Under the pieces are notes generated by a model. That model was not told the origin of the DNA, did no database searches, and worked only from the letters and a program-made list of their open reading frames with translations. The position numbers and the translations under genes were made by a program. This document shows positions 55,704 to 64,000 of a DNA stretch of 64,000 nt, in pieces; the first letter of the stretch is position 1; each line of letters begins with the position of its first letter. The DNA is from Myxococcus stipitatus. GTDB taxonomy: Bacteria; Myxococcota; Myxococcia; Myxococcales; Myxococcaceae. Location: NCBI RefSeq assembly GCF_021412625.1, contig NZ_JAKCFI010000012.1, positions 177,147 to 241,146 of the forward strand. The letters are read 5' to 3'.

Positions 55704-56267
55704 ATGGGCGCGCCCGTGACACCCCGCCTCCCTACCCCGTCCCACCTGACCGCCCCCGACTTCGTCCAGGCCCTGCGCGCCCTGGAGCCCCGCGCCTCGG
55801 CGCTGCTCACCCGCCGATTGGTGGCGGGGCACTCCCAGGAGGACTGCGCGGCCTTCCATGGGGTGTCGCTCCAGGCCCTCTCGGTGCGGCTGCTTCGCGC
55901 CGGGCTCCTGCTGGCGGCACGGCTGGGGGTCCCCCAGCGCGAGCCCGAGGGTCGGGAGGAAGAGGAGTCGTGGGCCCGCTCCCTGGCGACGGCGCTGGAG
56001 CGGGAGGACGCGCCGGTGCCGGTGGGCCTCGCGCCGGGCGTGGAGCTGCTCCGACGGCTCCGGGGCCTCGCGAAGGAGGTGGCCCAGGGGTTGGAGGCGG
56101 CGACCCAGGCCGACCTGGCCTCGCCCCAGCGGCAGCGGGAGGACTGGTTGCGGCGGCTCGCGGTGACGGCGTTGCTGGCGTTGACGGCGTACCTCTACCT
56201 GTCGCGCCCCGAGGAGCCACCCCGCCCCGCGCCGTCGCCCACCGCGCCGTCGCCGGCTCGACACTGA
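55704..56267 (+). CDS. Sigma-region-4-like HTH protein with C-terminal membrane anchor (187 aa)
   Basis: Residues 20-75 look like a sigma region 4/HTH: ALRALEPRASALLTRRLVAG, SQEDCAAFHGVSLQALSVRL. A charged middle is followed by one helix (LAVTALLALTAYLYL) and a short Pro-rich end. There is no region 2, so it is not a working sigma factor. It may be a membrane-tethered regulator or an anti-sigma-like partner; the family is not recognised. ATG at 55704 directly follows GAGGGAGG; a GTG at 55716 is also possible. Confidence 0.6.
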   Translation: MGAPVTPRLPTPSHLTAPDFVQALRALEPRASALLTRRLVAGHSQEDCAAFHGVSLQALSVRLLRAGLLLAARLGVPQREPEGREEEESWARSLATALEREDAPVPVGLAPGVELLRRLRGLAKEVAQGLEAATQADLASPQRQREDWLRRLAVTALLALTAYLYLSRPEEPPRPAPSPTAPSPARH

Positions 56268-56352
56268 GGTCACGCTCGACGAGCGTCGACACGTGGGCGC
56301 GAGGGGCGAGGCCCCCTGGACGCTCGGGGTGGAGGATGACTATGGGACGGCC

Positions 56353-56688
56353 ATGCGCGTCCGCTCCCCCGCCCTGCTGATGCTCGTGGTCGGTCTCTCG
56401 ATGGCTGGTTGCGCCAAGAACGTGGACACGCGCGTCGCCGGAGACGACGACGCGGCCATTGACGGCGCGGCGGCGAGGCTCGAGGAGCTGCGGGCCCGCG
56501 CCGCGCGGGACACGGCGACCTGCGAGGACCGCTGTGACGTGGCCACGCGGACCTGTGACGTGGCCGAGCAGCTGTGCACCCTGGTGGACCGCCATCCGGA
56601 CCGCGACGACCTGCCGCCCCGTTGCGCGCGGGGTCGGGAGCAGTGCTCCGACGCGCGCTCGGGCTGCTCGAGCTGCCAGAATGGCTGA
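56353..56688 (+). CDS. Small Cys-rich lipoprotein (111 aa)
   Basis: The lipobox is SMAGC (Cys20). The mature part holds eight cysteines, four in CEDRC...CDVAEQLC, spaced 3, 6 and 6 apart, and four near the end (CARGREQC, CSSC). An Ala/Arg/Glu-rich helix lies between. Probably periplasmic and disulfide-bonded. The function is unknown. ATG at 56353 sets the signal; no good ribosome site. Confidence 0.68.
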   Translation: MRVRSPALLMLVVGLSMAGCAKNVDTRVAGDDDAAIDGAAARLEELRARAARDTATCEDRCDVATRTCDVAEQLCTLVDRHPDRDDLPPRCARGREQCSDARSGCSSCQNG

Positions 56689-56841
56689 GCCGCCGCGCCC
56701 CGCTCCCCAGGCGAAGCGCCTCGAACTCCACGCGGGGTGAGTGAGGGCGCGGTTCGAGGCGGCGCGACACGCTGACCGATACACGCCCGGGGACGGCATG
56801 ATTAGATGTGAGGCCGTCGTCCCCGCCGAGGAGCTGCATTC

Positions 56842-57582
56842 ATGTCCCGTCGTCCCGTGTCCCTGCTCATGGCCGCATGGCTCACCCTTCCGGGCATCGC
56901 CTCGGCGGACGAAGGCGACGAGCTGACGCCCGAGAAGGTCGCGCAGATCCGCCGGGACGAGGCGGCCGCGATGAAGAAGGTCAGCGCGGAGTTCGGGGAC
57001 CGGAAGCCCTCGGAGATGTCGAACGAGGAGCGCGGTCAGCAGGCGCGGATGCAGGCCGGCGCCACGGCGTCGGTGCTGGAGAAGCACGGCGTGAGCGCGA
57101 AGGACTACGAGCGCTTCTCCGCGCGCATGGGCCGCGAGGGGAATGAGCGCGTCGCCGCGGAGAGCCAGCGGCTGGAGGCGCAGGAGAAGGCGAGGCAGGC
57201 CGCCGCCAGCGCCGCGAAGCCCGCGGAGGAGAAGGAAGTCACCATCCAGGCGGGGTTCGACGACGACAACCCCGTGGAGCTGGAGTCGGTGGACGGAGAC
57301 ACGCCCACGGTCGAGATTGGCATCCCGGTCGAGGACGAGAACGCGGAGGCGGCCGCCAACGCGGAGGGCGTGGGCGCGGAGGGCGCCGAGGCTGGCGCCG
57401 TGAGCGAAGGCGGCGCGGGCGTCGCGACGGAGGCGGTGGCGGAGGCGAACGACGTGCCCGTGCAGATTGGAACGGACACTGGCAGCGCGAAGCCAGCCAA
57501 GAAGGCGACGCGCCGGGCCAGCTCCGAGACCAAGAAGACGAAGAAGAAGTTCAGCCGGAAGAAGAGCCCGCGCGCCGACTGA
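56842..57582 (+). CDS. Secreted Ala/Glu-rich hypothetical protein (246 aa)
   Basis: A signal peptide (LLMAAWLTLPGIASA) is followed by a helical part with EKVAQIRRDEAAAMKKVSAE and KHGVSAKDYERFSARMG, then low-complexity Ala/Glu/Gly and a very basic C-terminus (KKTKKKFSRKKSPRAD). No family was recognised. It lies 153 bases after the lipoprotein gene and converges with the aminomutase genes. The basic tail might bind nucleic acid or surface polymers. Confidence 0.68.
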   Translation: MSRRPVSLLMAAWLTLPGIASADEGDELTPEKVAQIRRDEAAAMKKVSAEFGDRKPSEMSNEERGQQARMQAGATASVLEKHGVSAKDYERFSARMGREGNERVAAESQRLEAQEKARQAAASAAKPAEEKEVTIQAGFDDDNPVELESVDGDTPTVEIGIPVEDENAEAAANAEGVGAEGAEAGAVSEGGAGVATEAVAEANDVPVQIGTDTGSAKPAKKATRRASSETKKTKKKFSRKKSPRAD

Positions 57583-57645
57583 AGCGCGGCGTCTTCCAGG
57601 GTGTGCGCGGCCTCGCGTGCCGCGGAGCCCGCGCCGAGGGCGACC

Positions 57646-58893
57646 TCAGCGCTTCGCGTGGTAGCCGTACTCGGCGGCCCGTGCGCGCCACGTCTCGTCA
57701 TACGGACACGAGCAGTCGGTCTCCTCCGGCTCCGGGTAGGCGTAGCGCTCGCCCTTGAAGTTGCGGAACACCGTCTCTCGCTCGCCGCGTTCGACGACGT
57801 AGTCGGGCTGGAGCGTCACCTTGCCTCCACCGCCCGGCAGGTCCACCGCGAGGTGCGGCACGGCCAGGCCGGTGGTGAAGCCACGGAGCTGCTGGATGAT
57901 CTCCATGCCCTTCTCGATGGGCGTGCGCAGGTGCTCGCAGCCCTCGGCCACGTCCATCTGGTGCAGGTAGTACGGCCGCACGCGGCTGCGCAGGAGCTGG
58001 TGGGACAGCTCCTTGATGATGCGGGCGTCGGAGTTGATCCGCCGCATCAGCACGGCCTGGTTCTCCACCGGCACGCCATGGTCCACCAGCCGCTCACAGG
58101 CCTCGCGGGCCTCCGGCGTCAGCTCCTTGGGGTGGTTGAAGTGCGTGACGACGAAGACGGGCGCGTGCCGGCGCAGCGTGCTCGCCAGCGCGTCGGTGAC
58201 GCGCATGGGCAGGCAGACCGGGACGCGCGTGCCGATGCGGATCATCTCCACGTGGGGAATCTCGCTCAGCGGCGCGAGCAGCTCCTCCAGCCGCTGCTCG
58301 CTGAGCAGGAAGGGATCTCCCCCGGAGATGAGCACGTCGCGAACCTCCGGGTGGTTGCGCACGTACTCGATGCCCCGCCGCATCTGGTCCTTGGAGAGCT
58401 CCGCCACGCCGCCCTGGGTGATGCGCCGCCGCGTGCAGTGCCGGCAGTAGACGGAGCACGTATCCAGCGCGAGGAACAACACGCGGTCCGGATACTTGTG
58501 GACGATGCACTCCTCTGGCCGCGTCTTGTCCTCGCCGAGCGGGTCCTCCAGCTCACCGGGCCGCACGCGCGCCTCCGCGCGCACGGGGATCGACTGCATC
58601 CGCACCGGGCAGAACGGATGCTCGGGGTCGATGAGCGACAGGTAGTACGGGCTGATGCCGATACGGAACAGCGCGGACGTCTCCTGCACGCCCGCGCGCT
58701 CGTCGTCGGTCAGCGGGACGTAGCGCTCCAGCTGCGCCAGCCCCCGCACCGCGTTGCGCTGATGCCAGCGCCAGTCGGCCCACTCCGCGTCGGTGGCCTG
58801 GGGAAACAAACGACGACGCCCCTCGGCACTGAGCGAGGGGCGCGCGGAACGGGGCTCGAGCGGCACGGCCGCCGCAAGCGCGGGGGAATCCAT
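57646..58893 (-). CDS. kamA: Lysine 2,3-aminomutase (KamA-type radical SAM enzyme) (415 aa)
   Basis: The radical-SAM motif is CSVYCRHC (Cys146, Cys150, Cys153). LISGGDPFL follows, and the substrate/PLP residues of KamA are all present: Asp314 in HQMDVAEG, Asp351 and PLP-binding Lys358 in AVDLPGGGGKV. It should convert L-lysine to beta-lysine. The length equals the clostridial enzyme. The ATG overlaps the previous stop by one base (TGATG). EpmB (EF-P lysylation) is shorter, so this is less likely that. Confidence 0.87.
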   Translation of the reverse strand: MDSPALAAAVPLEPRSARPSLSAEGRRRLFPQATDAEWADWRWHQRNAVRGLAQLERYVPLTDDERAGVQETSALFRIGISPYYLSLIDPEHPFCPVRMQSIPVRAEARVRPGELEDPLGEDKTRPEECIVHKYPDRVLFLALDTCSVYCRHCTRRRITQGGVAELSKDQMRRGIEYVRNHPEVRDVLISGGDPFLLSEQRLEELLAPLSEIPHVEMIRIGTRVPVCLPMRVTDALASTLRRHAPVFVVTHFNHPKELTPEAREACERLVDHGVPVENQAVLMRRINSDARIIKELSHQLLRSRVRPYYLHQMDVAEGCEHLRTPIEKGMEIIQQLRGFTTGLAVPHLAVDLPGGGGKVTLQPDYVVERGERETVFRNFKGERYAYPEPEETDCSCPYDETWRARAAEYGYHAKR

Positions 58894-60263
58894 CACGCCG
58901 CCTTGGTCTGCTCCCGCCACCACGCCTTGCCGGACTCGGGCAAGGTGTCGATGGGGTCGAAGTACTCGTACCGCCGGTTGAGCGCCTCGGGGTCATTCGC
59001 CTCGATGCCCGTGCGGTAGTTCTTGGTCCAATAGGAGATGCCCCGCTCGCGGTCGTACTCCGCCACCTGGTGCACCCACCGCTTCCCGACGAAGGGCACG
59101 TCGCAGACGATGCGCGGCGTCGCGAAGCCGGGCATGTAGCCCATGATGTCGTGCTGCAGGTGCTGCGCCTGCGCGACCGACACCCGCCAGTGCTCGCTGT
59201 TGGGGATCATGTCGCACATGTAGAAGTAGTACGGCAGGATCTTCGCGTGGTCGAGCAGCGTGAAGCACAGGTCGAGCAGCTGCTGGGGCGTATCGTTGAC
59301 GCCGCGCAGCAGCACGCCCTGGTTGCGCACGTCGCGGAAGCCCATGTCGAGCAGCTTGCGCACGGCCTTGCCCACCAGCGGGGTGAGCTGCGCCGCGTTG
59401 TTCACGTGCGTGTGCAGCGCCAGGTCCACGCCCCGCTCCACGGCCTTCTTCGCCAGGCGGTCCAGGCCCGCGAGCACGGAGTCCTGGAGGAAGTGCTGCG
59501 GAATGGCCATCAGTCCCTTGCTGGCCAGGCGGATGTCCCGGATGTTCGGGATGTCCATCAGCGAGCTGACGAACGGCTCGAGCTGCTGGATGGGAAGGTT
59601 GGCGATATCTCCACCGGACACCACGACGTCACGCACGGTGGGCGTGCGGCGCAGGTACTCGAGCATCTGCTCGTACCGCTCCTTCGGTCCGATGGCGAAT
59701 TTATGTTTGCTCACCTGGGGGACGTCATTCCCCACCAGGTCCATGCGGGTACAGTGCCCACAGTACTGGGGACACGTGGGGAGCATCTCCGCGAGGACCT
59801 TCGTGGGATAGCGGTGCGTGAGCCCCTCGACGACCCACATGTCCTGCTCGTGGAGGCTGTCGCGGCTGGCCTTCGGGTGGTTGGGCCAGTCCGTGAGTCG
59901 GTCCGCGAAGGCGGGCAGCATGTAGCGCCGCACCGGGTCCTTCCACAGATCCGCGAAATCCATCGTGTTGAGCATCTGCGGCGGGACGAGGATGGACATC
60001 GTCGCGCGCTCGCGCTGATCGCGCTCCATGCTCTCCGCGAGGTCGTCCGGCAGCAGGTGTCCGAGCGTCGCCCGGAGCTCCTTCATGTTCTTGACGGTGT
60101 TCTTCCGCTGCCAGACGGAGCTCTCCCACTCGGCCGGGGTGACGTCCTTGTAGGCGGGGATGCGCCGCCAGTCAGGTTCGACGAACTCACGGCGGAGCGG
60201 GTAGGTAAACGGCTGTTGCGCGGGGCCGGCCTCTGCCTTGCCCCGGATGGGCGTCGTTTGCAT
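58893..60263 (-). CDS. KamA-family radical SAM enzyme with altered PLP motif (456 aa)
   Basis: The cluster motif is CPQYCGHC (Cys164, Cys168, Cys171). VVSGGDIANL and LALHTHVNNAAQLTP follow the family. The substrate region differs from KamA: CDMIPNSEHW (Asp351) and IVCDVPFVGKRW (Asp388, Lys394), where the usual PGGGGK loop is replaced and one residue shorter. The fold and PLP use are likely kept, but the substrate may not be lysine. It leads its paralogue with a TGATG overlap. GAGGTG lies 8 bases upstream of the ATG. Confidence 0.85.
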   Translation of the reverse strand: MQTTPIRGKAEAGPAQQPFTYPLRREFVEPDWRRIPAYKDVTPAEWESSVWQRKNTVKNMKELRATLGHLLPDDLAESMERDQRERATMSILVPPQMLNTMDFADLWKDPVRRYMLPAFADRLTDWPNHPKASRDSLHEQDMWVVEGLTHRYPTKVLAEMLPTCPQYCGHCTRMDLVGNDVPQVSKHKFAIGPKERYEQMLEYLRRTPTVRDVVVSGGDIANLPIQQLEPFVSSLMDIPNIRDIRLASKGLMAIPQHFLQDSVLAGLDRLAKKAVERGVDLALHTHVNNAAQLTPLVGKAVRKLLDMGFRDVRNQGVLLRGVNDTPQQLLDLCFTLLDHAKILPYYFYMCDMIPNSEHWRVSVAQAQHLQHDIMGYMPGFATPRIVCDVPFVGKRWVHQVAEYDRERGISYWTKNYRTGIEANDPEALNRRYEYFDPIDTLPESGKAWWREQTKAA

Positions 60264-60362
60264 GGCGCATCACCTCAGCATGTTGCTTCGCGGGCCGGGC
60301 GTCATACCGCGCCAGACGCCACTTCATTCAACAAATCGACGCCGCGTCACATGCCCGGCTGA

Positions 60363-63218
60363 TCACTCGATGGCGATGTTGACGAGCTTCTCCATCTTGT
60401 TTTCTGAGATGGAGACGACAACGGGCTTGGTCGTCTTGTTGCCCAGCTTGAAGGAGATCTTCCGTTTGCCCACAGGCAGCACCAGCGGGCTCCCGAGCGT
60501 GACCGGGGTCTGACGCCCGGTCTTCTTGCCGTCGACGATGATCTCCGCGCCTGCGGGCTTCGTGCTGCACGCCAGCATGCCCGTGGCCTTCGACTTGGGC
60601 GCGGGAGGCGCCGCCGGCTTGGTCTGGGTGGTGGTCGACGGCTTCGGGGGACGCGGCGTCTCCGCGACGGGAGCGGCCTCCGGCTCCTCCTTCACCATGG
60701 CGAAGGCGACGGTCTGCTCCTCGCCCTCCCCCTTCGCGACGAACTTGCCCGAGTACTGCTTGTAGCCCGCCAGCTTCGCGGTGAACTGATAGGTCTTGCC
60801 GATCTCGGCGTCCGCGAGGCGCGCATCCGGCGTCTTGCCCACGCGCTTGCCGTTGACGGTGATCTCCGCGCCATCCTCTCCATCGAAGACGGCGACGACC
60901 GTCTTGGGAGTGGGAGGCGTCTGGGGCGCCGGCTCGGCCGGAGGCTTCGGGGCCTCGGCGGTTCGCGTGTCCTGGGGCTGCGCTGTCTCCCCCTGCTGGG
61001 GCGGCGGGGTCGTGCCTTCCGCGGTGGCCGGAGGAGGCGTCGTCTCGGGACGAGGCGTGGTCGACCCCGAGTCCACGATCACCGTCTGCGGCTCCTGCGG
61101 GGGCGGGGCGGGGCGCTCCGGCTCCGCGGGAGGCGGCGCGGCGACGGGAGTGAGGTTGAAGGGCACGCCGAGCGGCTCACCGTCTTCGGTGACGTTGATG
61201 AACTTCTTCTCGGACTTGTGTCCGGGCGCGCTCGCGACGACCTCGTACTGGCCGGCGGGCAGCGACAGCATCATGTTGGGCTGGACGGCCTTGCCGTTCA
61301 CCACGACCTCGGCGCCCTCGGTCGGAGAGACCCGGAAGGTGACCTTGCCGCCAGACGGGCTCAGGGCCACGACGAGCCCCACCACGAACACCACCGCCAC
61401 GAGAGTGGCGATTCCGAACAGGGCCGGCTTGGGGAGGGCCTTGAGCTTCGCGAGCGGATCTCCCCCCTTCACGGCGACCCGGGTCGACTTCTTGGGCACC
61501 GGCGCGGCGGCCTTCTTGGGGGCCTTCTTCGGAGCCGGCGCGGGCGTCTGGGAGCCGGTGACCTCCTGCGACTCGTCCGCGTACGCTCCGCCGTCGTCCT
61601 CGGGCGGGTATTCCTCGTGCGTGGGGTACGCCTCGTCCATCGGGGCGTCGAAGGTCGCGGGCTCCTCCTCCACGCGGGGAGCGGTGTTGCGCCCCTGGGC
61701 GCGGTTGACGCGGCCAGGCGCGGGGATGGTGAGGTTGCCCGTGGTCTCCTCGGGGGGCTCGTCCAGACGCGAGCGGCCGGGAGGCGCGGTGGGCGCGGGG
61801 CCGATCATCGTCGCCCCGGCATAGGGCTCGGCCTCCTCGTCGGTGGAGATGACCACCTGCGCCTTCGGGCCGCTCTTGCCCCGACGACCCGAGTGGTCGC
61901 CATCCCGAGAGCCCGGAGAGGGGAACGCCGCGGCGGTGCCGCTCCCCCGGATCGGGTTCTCGGAGCGGCCGGTGATGCTGTCATCCACCAGGACGCTGCT
62001 CTCCGCGACCCGCGTCTCGGGCGAGCTGAAGGTCTGCGTCGAATCGACGATCTGCGTCTTGTCGGACGAGGAGACCCCGTCCATCTCCTCCATCTCCTCG
62101 GCCGTGGGCGGAGGGATGTAGCCCGGGGCCGTGGGCGAGCGCCCCGCGGCCGAACCGGTGACGACGACGGCGGGAGGCGGCGCGCGCTTCGGCGAGCCAG
62201 TGCCGCGAGGAATGGCGGTGACGCCCGAGGTTTCGATCTGATCCGGGCGCTCGATCCCCGCGTAGCGCTCCATCTTCTCCGCCTCGCGGAGCATGTCCTC
62301 GGCGAACGCCTCCTTCATGTACGAGGAGAGGTGCTTGGCCGAATAGATGGCATCCCCGGCCAGCAGGAAGCGCATCAGGTCTTCCGCCAGGTCGGAGCCC
62401 CACTGGTAGCGCTCCTCCGGCTCGCGCGCGAGCGCCTTGAGGACGACCCTCTCCAGGCCGGGCGGGATGTTCGGATTGAACTCGCGAGGCAGCGGGACGT
62501 CCGCGTTGCGCACCTTCTCCAGCGTGGAGAAGTCGGACTCGCCGACGAAGAGCTTCTCGCCGGTGAGCATCTCGTAGAGCAGCACGCCGACGGCGAAGAT
62601 GTCGCTGCGGCGATCGATGGGCATGCCCCGGACCTGCTCCGGGCTCATGTAGCCGAACTTGCCCTTGAGGATGCCGGCCTGCGTCTTCTGCGAGCGGTTG
62701 GCGGCCTTGGCGATGCCGAAGTCGATGACCTTGACCTCACCCTCGTAGGAGATGAGGACGTTCTGGGGCGACACGTCGCGGTGGATGATGTGCAGGTCCT
62801 GCCCGCGGGCGTCCTTCTTGCGGTGCGCGTAGTCCAGACCGTCACACAGCTTGGAGGCGATGAAGACCGCCTGCGCCGTGGGCATGATCTCCTTGCGGCG
62901 ACGGTAGCGCTCCAGGATGGTCCGGACATCGCGCCCGGCCACGTACTCCATGGCGATGAAGTAGGTGTCGTCGTGCTTACCGAGTTCGTGGATGTGCACG
63001 ATGTTGGCGTGGTTCAGCTGGACGCTGATCCGCGCTTCGTCGATGAACATCGTGATGAACTCTTCATCCTCCGCCATCGTGGGGAGGATCTTCTTGATGG
63101 CGAGGATGCGCTCGAAGCCCTCGACGCCGAAGGCCTTCGCGATGAACACCTCGGCCATGCCGCCGACGTTGATGCGCTCGAGGAGCAGGTACTTCCCAAA
63201 AAGGGTCGGCTTCTTCAT
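60363..63218 (-). CDS. Transmembrane Ser/Thr protein kinase with PEGA domains (951 aa)
   Basis: Kinase domain residues 7-290: INVGGMAEVFIAK, Lys42, Glu61, HRDVSPQN (Asp148), DFG at 166-168, GYMSPEQVRG. A Pro/Ser-rich linker precedes one helix at about 598-617. Outside follow three PEGA domains (about 624-690, 772-840, 878-951) each with a VNGK or VDGK turn. All catalytic residues are present, so it should be active. PEGA domains bind surface polymers or proteins, so it likely senses the envelope. It is upstream of the aminomutase genes by 99 bases. Confidence 0.94.
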   Translation of the reverse strand: MKKPTLFGKYLLLERINVGGMAEVFIAKAFGVEGFERILAIKKILPTMAEDEEFITMFIDEARISVQLNHANIVHIHELGKHDDTYFIAMEYVAGRDVRTILERYRRRKEIMPTAQAVFIASKLCDGLDYAHRKKDARGQDLHIIHRDVSPQNVLISYEGEVKVIDFGIAKAANRSQKTQAGILKGKFGYMSPEQVRGMPIDRRSDIFAVGVLLYEMLTGEKLFVGESDFSTLEKVRNADVPLPREFNPNIPPGLERVVLKALAREPEERYQWGSDLAEDLMRFLLAGDAIYSAKHLSSYMKEAFAEDMLREAEKMERYAGIERPDQIETSGVTAIPRGTGSPKRAPPPAVVVTGSAAGRSPTAPGYIPPPTAEEMEEMDGVSSSDKTQIVDSTQTFSSPETRVAESSVLVDDSITGRSENPIRGSGTAAAFPSPGSRDGDHSGRRGKSGPKAQVVISTDEEAEPYAGATMIGPAPTAPPGRSRLDEPPEETTGNLTIPAPGRVNRAQGRNTAPRVEEEPATFDAPMDEAYPTHEEYPPEDDGGAYADESQEVTGSQTPAPAPKKAPKKAAAPVPKKSTRVAVKGGDPLAKLKALPKPALFGIATLVAVVFVVGLVVALSPSGGKVTFRVSPTEGAEVVVNGKAVQPNMMLSLPAGQYEVVASAPGHKSEKKFINVTEDGEPLGVPFNLTPVAAPPPAEPERPAPPPQEPQTVIVDSGSTTPRPETTPPPATAEGTTPPPQQGETAQPQDTRTAEAPKPPAEPAPQTPPTPKTVVAVFDGEDGAEITVNGKRVGKTPDARLADAEIGKTYQFTAKLAGYKQYSGKFVAKGEGEEQTVAFAMVKEEPEAAPVAETPRPPKPSTTTQTKPAAPPAPKSKATGMLACSTKPAGAEIIVDGKKTGRQTPVTLGSPLVLPVGKRKISFKLGNKTTKPVVVSISENKMEKLVNIAIE

Positions 63219-63867
63219 CTCGTGGAGCGGCCCGGAGCCGGGGTGTGCACCGCGGCAGGCGGAGCGCAGACCGGGCGGAGTAAGGGACTCTAGACGCAGG
63301 CCGGATAGCGAGTCAAACAGTGGAAAGCGGCTGAATCCTCAAGGAATCCAATGGCTTGAGGGGACATGAGGTCATTTCGGGAAGGTCGGCGCCGCCACCC
63401 TGCCCGCTCATGTCGGATGCGCCCTGCCACAGACCGCCGGAACACGCGAGCACCCCGCCTTTCCAGGTCGGTCCGAGGGAACCCTCGAGCACCAAGGCGC
63501 ACGAGTCCCATCCTCGCGCGGACACCCACCTGCCCCGAGCAAAGTGGGGAGATGTGAGTGTCGAGCCAGGGGGAGCATGGCACCCTCGCGTCTCTCGCTC
63601 CCCGGAGGAACCGCGACGCACTTTGAAGGAGGCGAAGAGGGGCTCTCGTGTCCTGGGTCGACGATCAGTCGTGCCTGTCGCCAGGCGAACCGCGGCTCCG
63701 GAGGTTGAGGGAGACCTGGCCCAATCGCCTGGTCCAGGTCGAGCCCGGAATACGCCCGTCGGGTCGTGACCAGGCCCTCGTGTCCAGCGATGGCCGAGGC
63801 ACAGGCACTCGTTCGCGATTCAGTTCACGGGCCCGAACCGCACATCCCCGGCGCGAGTAGAGGCCTG
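63219..63867. other. About 650 bases without a credible gene
   Basis: Short open frames exist on both strands but show no domain, membrane or codon-bias signature. A hairpin CCTCAAG-N11-CTTGAGG is at 63337-63361. It may hold the kinase promoter near 63219 and decayed sequence further right. Confidence 0.55.
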
Positions 63868-64000
63868 GAGGATGGGCAGGCATTGGCGCAAGGGCAGCTG
63901 CGCGTGAAGCTGGGGTTGGTGGTGCCGCTGGCCGAGGCGGCGACAGCGCACCAGCAGTTGGAGACGCGCGCCACGGTGGGCAAGGTGGTGCTGCGCGTGG
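63868..64000 (+). pseudogene. C-terminal fragment of a zinc-type alcohol dehydrogenase/quinone reductase
   Basis: The frame translates to a segment that matches the end of this family: LRVKLGLVVPLAEAATAHQQ, then LETRATVGKVVLRV. Upstream of about 63868 the same frame no longer resembles the family and there is no start codon, so it looks like a remnant or the tail of a truncated gene. It runs off the right edge. Only a view further right could show where it ends. Confidence 0.5.

Noticed and set aside
63337..63361. Hairpin as a terminator
   Set aside because: The stem is only 7 bp with no T-run on either side, and no gene ends nearby.
63356..63769. Short plus-strand frame of 137 codons
   Set aside because: Arg/Pro-rich, no start with a ribosome site and no similarity recognised.

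Overview
The window is very GC-rich DNA with strongly GC-biased third codon positions. It carries typical myxobacterial content: many lipoproteins, ExbB/ExbD, an HD-GYP response regulator, a large PEGA-domain Ser/Thr kinase of the HRDVSPQN type, a PilA-like pilin segment and a good sigma-54 promoter candidate. It reads as chromosomal sequence from a member of the Myxococcaceae (Myxococcus/Corallococcus/Pyxidicoccus group). No plasmid, phage, insertion sequence, CRISPR array, rRNA or tRNA was seen. The organism assignment rests on remembered family resemblance, not on a search.

Layout. 1-4115 (minus): three TadE/TadG-like pseudopilin genes; the last runs off the left edge. 4208-11485 (minus): a tightly packed chain of a DUF4292-type lipoprotein, two stand-alone MshEN-domain proteins, an OppD/OppF-like ATPase pair without permeases, a DUF2085 membrane protein, an ECF sigma factor and its zinc-type anti-sigma factor; most junctions overlap. 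11529-12727 (plus): an ExbB/ExbD proton-channel pair closed by a terminator. 12848-17017 (minus): an acyl-CoA dehydrogenase, a split MaoC dehydratase pair and a dihydrodipicolinate-reductase-like enzyme. 17258-18373 (plus): an HD-GYP response regulator. 18392-23830: a HEAT-repeat lipoprotein fused to cyclophilin, then a zinc-ribbon membrane protein, MoxR and DUF58. 24032-28482: a RapA/HepA-like SNF2 ATPase, an Smr protein, a small coiled-coil protein and a DUF72 protein.

28610-30417 (minus) is a LuxR-type two-component pair. 30542-38970 is a looser region of small membrane proteins, two tandem paralogous secreted proteins, Cys-rich and beta-helix secreted proteins, a zinc-ribbon/PilA-like hybrid and a lipid-kinase homologue; this is the most accessory-looking part. 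39007-41420 is a divergent PhzF/MocR pair with operator-like palindromes. 41421-55642 is mostly housekeeping: aspS, recJ, secF-secD-yajC-tgt-queA and a SpoIID-like protein. Set among these are a lipoprotein metalloprotease coupled to an outer-membrane protein and a YHS-domain gene behind a sigma-54 promoter. 55704-57582 holds small envelope or regulatory proteins. 57646-60263 holds two overlapping lysine-2,3-aminomutase-family radical SAM enzymes. 60363-63218 is a transmembrane PEGA kinase. The right end has about 650 bases without a credible gene and then a fragment matching the C-terminus of a zinc-type alcohol dehydrogenase.

How the parts may work together: the sec/tgt/queA block and aspS serve translation and export. 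The 12848-17017 block looks like acyl-CoA or lipid metabolism. The MshEN proteins and the HD-GYP regulator suggest local c-di-GMP-linked control. The most unusual items are the zinc-ribbon/PilA hybrid, the tandem KamA-type enzymes (one with a rearranged PLP/substrate motif), the paired MshEN proteins, the tandem AgmX/TonB-like secreted paralogues and the sigma-54-driven YHS protein.
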